From an uncultured Coprococcus sp. (GTDB lineage: Bacteria > Bacillota > Clostridia > Lachnospirales > Lachnospiraceae): a stretch of 64,000 nucleotides of DNA. The stretch spans positions 1 through 64,000 of the forward strand of contig CAKQIY010000010.1 of NCBI GenBank assembly GCA_934247115.1, given 5' to 3'. A program made the position numbers and the translations under genes. The notes beneath the pieces were generated by a model that was not told where the DNA came from, searched no databases, and saw only the letters and a program-made list of their open reading frames with translations. Shown piece by piece: positions 1 through 7,946 of the stretch (within the stretch, counting starts at the first letter, position 1; each line of letters starts with the position of its first letter).

Positions 1-1
1 A

Positions 2-85
2 TGCGGGAGATGGGACTTGAACCCACACGCCGTTTCCAGCACTAGATCCTTAGTCTAGCCTGTCTGCCAATTCCAGCACTCCCGC
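2..85 (-). tRNA. tRNA-Leu (anticodon AAG), copy 1
   Basis: Read on the minus strand this folds as an 84-nt type II tRNA. The 7-bp acceptor stem is GCGGGAG/CTCCCGC with discriminator A. The anticodon stem is CTAGA/TCTAG around the loop CTAAGGA, so the anticodon is AAG (Leu, CUU). The long variable arm and the TTCAAGT T-loop fit leucine tRNA. CCA is not encoded. It is identical to the second copy about 90 bp upstream in transcription. A34 would need deamination to inosine to read more than CUU. Confidence 0.95.
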
Positions 86-171
86 ATATTCTATATGATA
101 TTGATAACAACCCACATCCGCTCTCTCAAAACTCTTCACCCACATAAGGCATCAGAGCTTTAACATAAAAA

Positions 172-255
172 TGCGGGAGATGGGACTTGAACCCACACGC
201 CGTTTCCAGCACTAGATCCTTAGTCTAGCCTGTCTGCCAATTCCAGCACTCCCGC
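172..255 (-). tRNA. tRNA-Leu (anticodon AAG), copy 2
   Basis: Identical over the tRNA body to the copy at 2..85, with the same stems, AAG anticodon, long variable arm and no encoded CCA. This copy is nearest the promoter, so both are probably made from one precursor. The 86-bp spacer between the copies shows no obvious terminator. Confidence 0.95.
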
Positions 256-301
256 ATGTTTTATATGATGTCGACTGACATGTTTGTCACCAACGAATAA
301 G

Positions 302-330
302 ATAATACCATCACTGTCATATAAAGTCAA
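302..330 (-). promoter_or_regulatory. Sigma-A promoter of the tRNA-Leu pair
   Basis: On the minus strand TTGACT and TATTAT are separated by exactly 17 bases, ending about 45 bp before the tRNA at 172..255. This is close to consensus for a housekeeping promoter and fits a stable RNA operon. Confidence 0.8.
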
Positions 331-402
331 CAATTATTTTCATATTTTTTTAATTTTCTTGAATATCTGAAAATTGTATGTAAAACGCGCCACACACCCA
401 GA

Positions 403-461
403 AAAAGAAGAAGCATATATTCCAGCTGATACTGACCAGTGAAAATATATACTTCTTTCTT
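403..461 (-). terminator. Terminator-like hairpin after the 523..828 gene
   Basis: On the minus strand GAAGTATATATTT pairs imperfectly with GGAATATATGCTTC across about 20 bases, followed by the T-rich run TTCTTTTTCT. It lies just downstream of the 101-residue gene. Confidence 0.6.
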
Positions 462-522
462 ATGCCGCGTCACATTGCAGCCTGATCTGTGATCCCGATG
501 ACCTGCCAGAATATTGTATCTG

Positions 523-828
523 TTATATCTTTATCATGTTTGTAAGCTTTCTGTCCACATCCTTCATGAGATACTCCTTAAACGCTGTGTAATACTCGTG
601 CGTGAACTGGGTATACAGAAACTTATTCCAAAGATTACTGCAATATGTACTGTCAAAATCATAATATGAATCTGTATAAACCAAACCATTGCTGAATCTT
701 GTCACATCAAGATATGGTTCCTTGCCTGCATAATTAAGCCTCATAACAAGGTTCTTCTGCTCACTGCAGCAAGCAAATGTCTCAAGGAACATCTTCATCT
801 GATCCTTTGTTATTCTCTCTACGAACAT
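523..828 (-). CDS. Small protein of unknown function (101 aa)
   Basis: I do not recognise the family. It is an acidic/aromatic-rich soluble-looking protein (many Tyr and Phe, two adjacent Cys near residue 20) with no signal peptide or membrane segment. I take it as real because the ATG is preceded by TAGGAGG at good spacing and the gene is followed by its own hairpin terminator. It stands alone between the tRNA pair and the ribosomal protein operon, in the same orientation but separated by terminators on both sides. Confidence 0.7.
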   Translation of the reverse strand: MFVERITKDQMKMFLETFACCSEQKNLVMRLNYAGKEPYLDVTRFSNGLVYTDSYYDFDSTYCSNLWNKFLYTQFTHEYYTAFKEYLMKDVDRKLTNMIKI

Positions 829-942
829 ATGTGCCTCCTACTTCCCGTATTTACTCTCATTGGTTACCCCCCTAACCACTCCAATTATAGCATACCACCC
901 TAGATTATAAAACCCCAAATCATTCGTCAACATACGTCTAAA

Positions 943-997
943 AATGAAGAACCGGATGTGAATATATATATATATATATCCGCACCCGGTTCTTCTC
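943..997 (-). terminator. Terminator of the infC-rpmI-rplT operon
   Basis: Perfect 10-bp arms (946-955 and 986-995, GAAGAACCGG type) flank an (AT)n loop. On the minus strand a T run follows. It lies about 35 bp after the rplT stop. The alternating AT tract of about 18 bases in the loop is unusual and could itself extrude or vary in length. Confidence 0.85.
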
Positions 998-1030
998 TTA
1001 ATATATAGAATATGTTCTATTATATATGAA

Positions 1031-1387
1031 TTATGATAACTGTGCCTTTGCAACCTCAACAAGCTTTGCAAATCCCTCAGCATCGCTGATAGCCATCTCT
1101 GAAAGCATCTTTCTGTTGATGTCAACACCTGCCAGCTTAAGACCATGCATAAGCTTGCTGTATGAGATATCATTCATTCTTGCTGCTGCGTTGATACGAG
1201 CAATCCAGAGCTGTCTGAACTGTCTCTTTCTCTGCTTTCTACCAGCATATGAAGATGTAAGTGCTCTCATAACTGACTGCTTTGCTACTCTATACTGCTT
1301 GCTTCTTGCTCCTCTGTAGCCCTTTGCAAGCTTTAATACCTTATTATGCTTCTGCTTTGCGTTCATTCCGCCTTTAACTCTTGCCAT
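1031..1387 (-). CDS. rplT: 50S ribosomal protein L20
   Basis: This is a 118-residue basic protein, the usual L20 length, starting MARVKGGMNAKQKHNK and containing the typical AKGYRGARSKQYR segment. It binds 23S rRNA early in large-subunit assembly and also acts as the repressor of its own operon. It is the last gene of infC-rpmI-rplT, 22 bp after rpmI, and is followed by a hairpin terminator. Its likely control target is the long leader before infC. Confidence 0.98.
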   Translation of the reverse strand: MARVKGGMNAKQKHNKVLKLAKGYRGARSKQYRVAKQSVMRALTSSYAGRKQRKRQFRQLWIARINAAARMNDISYSKLMHGLKLAGVDINRKMLSEMAISDAEGFAKLVEVAKAQLS

Positions 1388-1409
1388 TGGTTTTCTTCCT
1401 CCTGATCTA

Positions 1410-1607
1410 TTAGATATAAGGTAATATCTTCTTCATTACCTTCTCGTTTGTTGCATCTGTCATTGTAGCCTTTCTAAGATTTCTCTTTCTCTTAGTGGTC
1501 TTCTTTGTTAAGATATGACTCTTATAAGCTTTAGATCTCTTTAAACCGCCGTTAGCTGTTTTCTTGAAACGCTTAGCTGCTGCTCTTTTTGTCTTTAATT
1601 TAGCCAT
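1410..1607 (-). CDS. rpmI: 50S ribosomal protein L35
   Basis: A 65-residue, very basic protein starting MAKLKTKRAAAKRFKKT, the standard L35 signature and length. It is a structural protein of the large subunit and the middle gene of the infC-rpmI-rplT operon, with 22 bp to rplT and 39 bp from infC. AGGAGG lies upstream of the ATG. Confidence 0.98.
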   Translation of the reverse strand: MAKLKTKRAAAKRFKKTANGGLKRSKAYKSHILTKKTTKRKRNLRKATMTDATNEKVMKKILPYI

Positions 1608-1646
1608 TTTACTTACTTCCTCCTTGAATTATATGTCTATAATAAT

Positions 1647-2153
1647 TTAACGCTTTTGTGTTAAAAACATTATCATGCTTCTGCCTTCGAACTTGGCCGG
1701 CTTATCTACTACTGCGATCTCTGCAAGCTTCTCTGCAAAGTTGTCAAGAATTACCCTGGACTGCTCCACATGTGCAAGCTCTCTTCCCCTGAATCTAAGT
1801 GTAACCTTTACCTTGTCGCCATGCTCAAGAAACTTCCTTGCCTGATTGATCTTGGTGTTAAGGTCATTCGCATCGATGTTCGGTGAAAGTCTTACTTCCT
1901 TAACCTCCATGGTCTTCTGCTTCTTCTTGGCCTCTTTTTCTTTTCTGGCCTGCTCATAACGGTACTTACCATAGTCAACGATCTTGCATACCGGTGGCTG
2001 TGCCTTAGGTGCTATCTTTACAAGATCAAGCCCTGCATCCTGAGCCATCTTATATGCTTCTCTGGATGACATGATTCCAACCAGCTGACCATCCTCTCCA
2101 ATGAGTCGTACCTCTCTGTCTCTAATCTGTTCGTTGATCATTAAATCGCTAAT
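1647..2153 (-). CDS. infC: Translation initiation factor IF-3
   Basis: IF-3 binds the 30S subunit, keeps 50S off and proofreads the start codon. The N-terminal domain (INEQIRDREVRLI) and C-terminal domain (VKVTLRFRGRELAH) are both present. The first in-frame ATG (2139-2141) lies 21 bases from GGAGG, too far. An in-frame ATT at 2151-2153 lies 9 bases from it and gives a 168-residue protein beginning (M)SDLMINEQ. A rare AUU start is the known self-control device of infC in other bacteria, so I prefer it. This start choice is inferred. It is the first gene of the operon. Confidence 0.93.
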   Translation of the reverse strand: MSDLMINEQIRDREVRLIGEDGQLVGIMSSREAYKMAQDAGLDLVKIAPKAQPPVCKIVDYGKYRYEQARKEKEAKKKQKTMEVKEVRLSPNIDANDLNTKINQARKFLEHGDKVKVTLRFRGRELAHVEQSRVILDNFAEKLAEIAVVDKPAKFEGRSMIMFLTQKR

Positions 2154-2159
2154 GACTCT

Positions 2160-2369
2160 CTACCTCCACATTTTAAATTTCGTAATAAACTACTCTCATA
2201 ACGTAAGAAAAGTGGATAGAACAAACTATCCACCTTCTTAATAAAAAGCATATTCAAACTCAGGTATATACCTGCGATCTCTTCTAAGCTAAATATTAAC
2301 CCGAGACATGTAAATTCATGCTAAGGTGAGAGCGGATACTCTGCTTCTATGTTCACTGTTTCACACAGC
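2160..2369 (-). promoter_or_regulatory. Probable L20-type leader of infC-rpmI-rplT
   Basis: About 215 bases of untranslated RNA separate the promoter from infC. It contains several helices, and near its 3' end GTGGATAG/CTATCCAC (2212-2219 and 2226-2233) is followed by TTTTCTT, a terminator-like hairpin. In Bacillus and related bacteria L20 binds this leader and promotes premature termination. Position, operon and hairpin fit. I assign it by context and have not matched it to the Rfam model. Confidence 0.7.
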
Positions 2370-2375
2370 AATGGT

Positions 2376-2404
2376 AGAATAACACATCCGCAATCCCATG
2401 TCAA
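2376..2404 (-). promoter_or_regulatory. Sigma-A promoter of infC operon
   Basis: On the minus strand TTGACA, 17 bases, TATTCT. The predicted start near 2369 gives the long leader. Confidence 0.85.
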
Positions 2405-2414
2405 TACATATTTA

Positions 2415-4532
2415 TCAATTTTCATCATGAGATTCAACAGGTATAAATACTCTCGTATTCTCAGCATCCTTCACTGGCGTCTGACTCTCCCGGGCCTTCT
2501 CTACAAAGTACATCTGAGAATCCAGCCTTGTCTTACCCCTCATATCCTGCTTTGCATACGAACCATCCGGCTGCATGATATGAGCCTTAAGCGTATCTTC
2601 CAACTGCACATGAAGTATCTCCTTGATCTGAGCCTTAAGCTTAGGATCCTCCACTGGGAAAGTGATCTCTACTCTCTTATCCAGGTTCCTAGGCATCCAG
2701 TCTGCACTTCCCATATATATATCCTCAAAACCATCATTGTAGAAATAGAATATTCTCGAATGTTCAAGATAATTTCCTACTATCGATCTGACTGATATAT
2801 TCTCCGAAAGTCCAGGAACCCCCGCCTTGATACAGCATATTCCCCTGACTATAAGATCTATATCCACTCCGGCCTTGGACGCATCATACAGTGCATTCAT
2901 TATCACCGGATCACATAAGCTGTTCATCTTGGCCACTATTCTTGCCTTCTTGCCCTGTCGTGCATTTTCCGCCTCACGGCCGATCAACATGAGGAACTTA
3001 TCCTTGAGCCATATAGGCGCTACAGCCAGCTTGTTCCACTTCTTCGGCTCGGAATAACCTGACAGCATATTGAACACTGCAGTTGCATCCTCGCCAATGG
3101 CATCACTGCATGTGAGAAGTCCCATATCTGTGTAGAGCTTGGCAGTCTGGTCATTGTAATTACCTGTACCAAGATGTACATACCTCCTGATGCCATCCTC
3201 CTCGCGCCTTACCACGAGTGCGATCTTAGAATGGGTCTTCAGTCCAACCAGTCCATATATTACATGACAGCCTGCCTGCTCAAGCTTCTTGGCCCACGCT
3301 ATATTGTTTTCCTCGTCGAATCTCGCCTTGAGCTCCACCAGAACTGTAACCTGCTTACCATTCTCTGCCGCCTGGGCTAGCGCTGCTATGATAGGAGAAT
3401 TACCACTGACACGGTAAAGTGTCTGTTTGATTGCCAGAACCTCAGGATCATTTGCCGCCTGTCTGATAAGCTCTATAACCGGCGTAAATTCATAATAAGG
3501 ATGGAACAGAAGTATGTCCCCTTTCCTTATCCTGTCAAATATATGGCTGTAATCTCCCATTCCCGGAACAGGCTGAGGCTTGTACTTCGGATACTTAAGA
3601 TGGTCAAAGCCCTCTATGCCATTCACCTTCATGAGGAAAGTGAGATCCAGTGGTCCATTGATCTTGTATACAACCTCTTCGTCAACCCCCAGATGCTTTT
3701 TCAGTTCTTTGAGAAGCTTCCTATCCATGGCCTCATCAACTTCAAGACGTATGACCTCGCCCCACTGTCTCTGCTTAAGCTGTTTCTCTATCTCCTTGAG
3801 CAGATCCGCTGTCTCCTCCTCGTCGATGGAGAAGTCTGCATTTCGCATGATTCTGTATGGATATGCACACACAATGTCATAGTTGAGGAATAGCTTATCA
3901 AGATTCTTCTCAATAACCTCCTCAAGCAGAATAATCTCTGTGACTTCCTTGTCCTCAGATGGCAGCTTCACTATACGTGAAAGCACTGACGGAACCTGTA
4001 CCGTTGCAATATCCGTGACGTCCTTCTTCTTATCATATATAAGTGCTCCTATATTCAGGGATTTATTGCGTACAAGAGGAAATGGTCTGGACGAATCCAC
4101 AGCCATAGGTGTGAGCACAGGATACACATCTTTCTCAAAATATTTGTCCACATACTTCGCCTGCTTCGGGGTGAGATCCTCATGATGTCTGACCAGCTTC
4201 AGCCCGCTCTGTGCAAGCTGTGGTATCAGCGATCTGTTGAGAGTCTGATACTGATTCTTCATAAACTCCTTAGTACTTGCATGGAGAGCATCAAGCTGTT
4301 CCTGCGGTGTCATCCCCGCTATATCCCTCTTGGTATATCCAGCATGCACCATGTCTGTAAGCGATGCAATTCTGACCATGAAGAACTCGTCCAGATTGGA
4401 CGCCGTGATACTGAGGAACTTTATCCTCTCAAACAGCGGTATGGTTCTATCTTTTGCCTCCGACAGGCATCTCTTATCAAACTCCAGCCAGCTGAGCTCT
4501 CTGTTATAAAAAACCGGATTCTTATCTGCCAT
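2415..4532 (-). CDS. ppk1: Polyphosphate kinase 1
   Basis: Makes long-chain inorganic polyphosphate from ATP, reversibly. At 705 residues it has the full PPK1 plan. The N-terminal helical domain begins with FYNRELSWLEFDKR and contains SNLDEFFMVR. A middle PHP-like domain follows. Then come two phospholipase-D-like catalytic domains with THSKIALVVRR and YVHLGTGNYN; the two conserved histidines lie near residues 430-460, one being the phosphorylated residue. It starts 3 bp after the stop of the Ppx/GppA gene, with GGGGG inside the end of that gene as ribosome site, so maker and breaker of polyphosphate are translationally coupled. The C-terminus has a short polar tail. Confidence 0.96.
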   Translation of the reverse strand: MADKNPVFYNRELSWLEFDKRCLSEAKDRTIPLFERIKFLSITASNLDEFFMVRIASLTDMVHAGYTKRDIAGMTPQEQLDALHASTKEFMKNQYQTLNRSLIPQLAQSGLKLVRHHEDLTPKQAKYVDKYFEKDVYPVLTPMAVDSSRPFPLVRNKSLNIGALIYDKKKDVTDIATVQVPSVLSRIVKLPSEDKEVTEIILLEEVIEKNLDKLFLNYDIVCAYPYRIMRNADFSIDEEETADLLKEIEKQLKQRQWGEVIRLEVDEAMDRKLLKELKKHLGVDEEVVYKINGPLDLTFLMKVNGIEGFDHLKYPKYKPQPVPGMGDYSHIFDRIRKGDILLFHPYYEFTPVIELIRQAANDPEVLAIKQTLYRVSGNSPIIAALAQAAENGKQVTVLVELKARFDEENNIAWAKKLEQAGCHVIYGLVGLKTHSKIALVVRREEDGIRRYVHLGTGNYNDQTAKLYTDMGLLTCSDAIGEDATAVFNMLSGYSEPKKWNKLAVAPIWLKDKFLMLIGREAENARQGKKARIVAKMNSLCDPVIMNALYDASKAGVDIDLIVRGICCIKAGVPGLSENISVRSIVGNYLEHSRIFYFYNDGFEDIYMGSADWMPRNLDKRVEITFPVEDPKLKAQIKEILHVQLEDTLKAHIMQPDGSYAKQDMRGKTRLDSQMYFVEKARESQTPVKDAENTRVFIPVESHDEN

Positions 4533-4535
4533 ATA

Positions 4536-6068
4536 TTACAGCCCCCTTTTCTGTTTTAATACAGGCTTTACTCCAAAGACCTTTCTGAACAGTTCCGTTC
4601 TCGTCTTGAATACGCCAGCCTCAAGTGTTATATCGTTAAGTGTATCCACCGTCATGGTAAGAACACTATCTTTACAACTAAACTTCATATTATCTATCTT
4701 CTGTCTGTGACTCTTGTCCAGCACATCAGCAATCCTGAGAATAGATGTAAGCTTCGCAACCTTCATGTAATCCGCAGTCATAAGAGATACCTGTGCCTTG
4801 TTCTGGGAAGGAAGATAGTATTCATTGAACTTTACTATATTCGCAATCTCTTCCCTCTCCTTGTGGGACAGCCCAAGGATCTCAGTTGACATAATTATGT
4901 GATATGACATCATTGTTCCCTCATTCATATTCACAAACTTACCGCAGCTGTGAAGCATGGCCGCTATCTGCAACTGAAGTCGTTCTCTCCTGCCAAGTCC
5001 ATGTATGCTTCTGAACGAATCAAATATATCCAGTGCATTCTGTGTCACATTCTGTGTATGCTTTCTGTTGACCTTATATTTCTTGGCTATACTGTTTGCT
5101 GATGCTATTATATCCTCGTCAAAATCCTTGTCAATGAGCAATGTTCCGCGTTTATCCATATAATCTGCAACTATTCCATCACAGAATGTTACATCAGGGG
5201 TAATGATATCCTCCGCCCTGGAGTTGTCTAGAAACGACTGATATATGATTGCCATCGGCAGCATGAGTGTTGCCCTCTCATACGGAACGCCATACTTCTC
5301 TGACAGCACCTCCGGGGTTGTCTCCACAACCTTGTGGTATAACACCCTGAACTGATCCCTGGTTATCTTGTCCACGATTCTGAGTTCCGGCCCTACCTTC
5401 TTAAGATTTGCTATTCCATCACCGATTGCTATGATGCTCTTAATATCCTTGTCATTGATAAAGAGGTTTCGAAATTCCTCTATGAAGTTCGATACGAACT
5501 CCTCCATGATGTTCTCCAGTGCAACTGTGTCAGCCCCATACTTTGCCAGATAATCACGTATTCTGACCGCTCCTATTGGAAGGTTCTGCGTCTGTATAAG
5601 ATTCTGCTTGTCGAATATGGATATCTGAAGACTTCCCGCACCTATGTCAAGTAGCGCCCTGTTCTTCGTATCCTCCTCGCCGAATCTGTACTTGGCCGCA
5701 CAGGCCTTGTAATTCATAAATCTCTGCTCCGAGTTGCTAAGTATAGCCACATCGATTCCCGTATGCTGCTTTATCCTCTCAAGCACCATAACAGAGTTCT
5801 CTGCCTCTCTCACCGCAGATGAGGCGTATGCCTTATAGTCGTGTACATCATACTCCTTCATCTTTCTGCGGAACTTATTGAGGATCTCGCACACCTTAAC
5901 TATTGATTTCTCTGTTATCTTACCGCTGTTGTAGGTATCGCTTCCAAGTTCAACTGTACTATTCACATAGTCAATCTCCCGCGCCCCTTTCTTGGGAGTT
6001 ATCTCGTATATCTTCATAGACAGCTCGTTTGATCCTACATCAATGGCCGCAAATACTTTATTCGCCAT
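4536..6068 (-). CDS. ppx: Ppx/GppA phosphatase with C-terminal HD-like domain
   Basis: Exopolyphosphatase or guanosine pentaphosphate phosphohydrolase family (510 aa). Residues 1-300 form the ASKHA fold: AAIDVGSNELSMKIYE is the first phosphate loop and ALLDIGAGSLQISIFD the second. Residues about 315-510 resemble the HD-type domain of the long family members; the usual His-Asp pair reads His-Ser here (AAMLHSCGKF), so it may not be an active hydrolase. It sits directly before ppk1, 3 bp apart, which favours a polyphosphate role over a purely (p)ppGpp one. AAGGTGGGGG precedes the ATG. Confidence 0.9.
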   Translation of the reverse strand: MANKVFAAIDVGSNELSMKIYEITPKKGAREIDYVNSTVELGSDTYNSGKITEKSIVKVCEILNKFRRKMKEYDVHDYKAYASSAVREAENSVMVLERIKQHTGIDVAILSNSEQRFMNYKACAAKYRFGEEDTKNRALLDIGAGSLQISIFDKQNLIQTQNLPIGAVRIRDYLAKYGADTVALENIMEEFVSNFIEEFRNLFINDKDIKSIIAIGDGIANLKKVGPELRIVDKITRDQFRVLYHKVVETTPEVLSEKYGVPYERATLMLPMAIIYQSFLDNSRAEDIITPDVTFCDGIVADYMDKRGTLLIDKDFDEDIIASANSIAKKYKVNRKHTQNVTQNALDIFDSFRSIHGLGRRERLQLQIAAMLHSCGKFVNMNEGTMMSYHIIMSTEILGLSHKEREEIANIVKFNEYYLPSQNKAQVSLMTADYMKVAKLTSILRIADVLDKSHRQKIDNMKFSCKDSVLTMTVDTLNDITLEAGVFKTRTELFRKVFGVKPVLKQKRGL

Positions 6069-6092
6069 TCTACCCCCACCTTTCTTACTTAA

Positions 6093-7070
6093 TTAATATG
6101 TACCTATTATTTTTAAATCCATAGAATCCTTCTCTATTCTCTCCAGAGCATCTATAGCCGCCGCATCCATCAGGCTTCCCTCCAAAGTTATAAAGAAAGA
6201 ATACTCCCACTTTCTTCCCCTGAGAGGACGTGATTCAATACTTGTCATATTCAGTCCATCATGTTTAATATGTCCTAGTATACTGTACAATGTTCCGCTC
6301 TCATGTGGCAGTGAAAAACATATCGAGATATTCTTCGATGTCCTCACATACTCCTTGCGCTTGGAAAGTATTATAAATCTCGTGGTATTGTTCTCATTGT
6401 TGACGATATCATCCTTCAATATCCTGAGTCCATATATATCCGCAGCCAATGCACTTGCTATAGCAGCCTGTGTCCTGTCACCTTCATCTCTCACCTTTAC
6501 AGCCCCAACTGCAGTGTTCGCAACCGGACACTGTCTGTAACCAGAGCTTTCCAGAAATTCACTGCACTGCAGAAGTCCTTGCGGATGGGAATACACAACC
6601 TTTATATCTGAAAGCTCAGCATCAGGAAGTCCCATGAGAGTATGAGCAACCTTTACCTCATCACCTCCAACTATGGTAAGTCCGCTGCTGCCAACCATAT
6701 CATATATGCCATTTACAAAACCAGCGGACGAATTCTCTATAGGAAGCACTCCATAATCGGCGTCTCCATCCTTCACCGTCTGTACAACATCCTCAAATCT
6801 TGCAACATTTATATTCTGTATATCCCTGCCAAAATAATCATGCATGGCCTGATGGCTGTACGCGCCCGGCACCCCCTGATATACAACAACAGTGTTGGAA
6901 TCTACATAGAGCCTGTCAACCGGTGTAAATCCACTTACAACTTCAGATGTGCTATGAGTCTCCATAAGGTCTCTTTTCTCCATCCCTATGCTGTTTATCA
7001 GTTCATTCTTCCTGTCTATAAGCTTCTGAATCTGTGTCTCCAGACTATTTATCTCTTCCAATGTATTCAT
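6093..7070 (-). CDS. pheA: Prephenate dehydratase with shortened chorismate mutase-like N-terminus
   Basis: Converts prephenate to phenylpyruvate in phenylalanine synthesis. The dehydratase core starts near residue 62 (VVYQGVPGAYSHQAM) and has the conserved TTRFIIL motif near residue 227. A C-terminal ACT domain follows, with ESRPLRGRKWEY as the phenylalanine-binding ESRP site, so feedback inhibition is expected. The first 45 residues (LETQIQKLIDRKNEL) look like helix 1 of an AroQ chorismate mutase, but the remaining helices are missing or degenerate. A full fusion would be nearer 375 residues than these 325, so mutase activity is doubtful. It lies between the folate block and ppx. Confidence 0.92.
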   Translation of the reverse strand: MNTLEEINSLETQIQKLIDRKNELINSIGMEKRDLMETHSTSEVVSGFTPVDRLYVDSNTVVVYQGVPGAYSHQAMHDYFGRDIQNINVARFEDVVQTVKDGDADYGVLPIENSSAGFVNGIYDMVGSSGLTIVGGDEVKVAHTLMGLPDAELSDIKVVYSHPQGLLQCSEFLESSGYRQCPVANTAVGAVKVRDEGDRTQAAIASALAADIYGLRILKDDIVNNENNTTRFIILSKRKEYVRTSKNISICFSLPHESGTLYSILGHIKHDGLNMTSIESRPLRGRKWEYSFFITLEGSLMDAAAIDALERIEKDSMDLKIIGTY

Positions 7071-7108
7071 TATAACAACCTTCCACCTGACATATCCTGT
7101 TCCTTAAG

Positions 7109-7927
7109 CTACGCGTTCTGCACATCCCTGCACAGTTCCTCTATGGTTCTGTGAAATATTGGATGCCTCTTATATCCCGCTATAGCAGATAATGGCTGCA
7201 GGACAAATGCTCTCTTGTGCATCTCCACATGCGGTATATGCAGTTTTTCGCTGTCATACACCAGATCATCATAAAGCAGAATATCTATATCCAGAGTGCG
7301 CGGTCCCCAATGTATAAGCCTCTCTCTTCCAGCATCCTTCTCTATGGAGTTGACAAGTGCAAGGAGTTCCTCCGGATCCCTGAGAGTCTCTATCTCCAGA
7401 CATCCATTCAGAAAGTCATCCTGTTCCACTCCGCCATATGGCTCTGTCTCTATGAAATCCGACACTCTGGTAACTTTGGTATACTTGTCCTTGTTCAGTC
7501 CGTCTATGGCCATATCAAGATATGATTCCCTGTCTCCGATGTTGGAGCCCAGCCCCAGATAAGCGGTATGCTTCTTTCTGCATATGTATACAGAAACAGT
7601 GTCTACATGCACCAACACAGGAGCCCACGGCTTCTTCACTGTCACTTCGACACCCTTCACCTCATCATACTTAAGCAGGATGCTGTCTGCGATTTCCTCC
7701 GCCACAGTCTCTATGAGCTTATAATTCCTACTCTTCATAACCTGCTGGATATCATCACATACCAACCCATAATTCACCGAGCTTCTGATATCATCAGTTC
7801 TTCCTGCTTCCCTGGTGGACACCATCATAGACACATCCACTATGAATTTCTGGCCAAGCACATTCTCTTCACGATATACACCATGATGAGCAAACACCTC
7901 TAATCCTGTTATATTGATTCTGTCCAT
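7109..7927 (-). CDS. folBK: FolB-FolK fusion: dihydroneopterin aldolase / HPPK
   Basis: A bifunctional folate enzyme of 272 residues. The first about 118 residues are FolB (GLEVFAHHGVYREENVLGQ; later LIETVAEEIAD and VTVKKPWAPV), which cleaves dihydroneopterin. The rest is FolK (AYLGLGSNIGDRESYL, then GPRTLDIDILLY and HPRMHKR-like PHVEMHKRAF), which pyrophosphorylates hydroxymethyl-dihydropterin. I start at 7927, where GGAGGTGTGAT precedes ATG; an upstream in-frame ATG would overlap folP and lacks a ribosome site. It follows folP closely, so both steps and the next acceptor enzyme are made together. Confidence 0.94.
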   Translation of the reverse strand: MDRINITGLEVFAHHGVYREENVLGQKFIVDVSMMVSTREAGRTDDIRSSVNYGLVCDDIQQVMKSRNYKLIETVAEEIADSILLKYDEVKGVEVTVKKPWAPVLVHVDTVSVYICRKKHTAYLGLGSNIGDRESYLDMAIDGLNKDKYTKVTRVSDFIETEPYGGVEQDDFLNGCLEIETLRDPEELLALVNSIEKDAGRERLIHWGPRTLDIDILLYDDLVYDSEKLHIPHVEMHKRAFVLQPLSAIAGYKRHPIFHRTIEELCRDVQNA

Positions 7928-7946
7928 ATCACACCTCCAAGGTCTG

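Noticed and set aside
1..260. Repeated tRNA region as an integration site
   Set aside because: No integrase, no flanking direct repeats beyond the tRNA genes themselves, and no foreign genes nearby.
838..1173. Reading frame spanning the rplT terminator and part of rplT
   Set aside because: Contains the terminator hairpin and AT tract and is out of frame with the clear L20 coding sequence.
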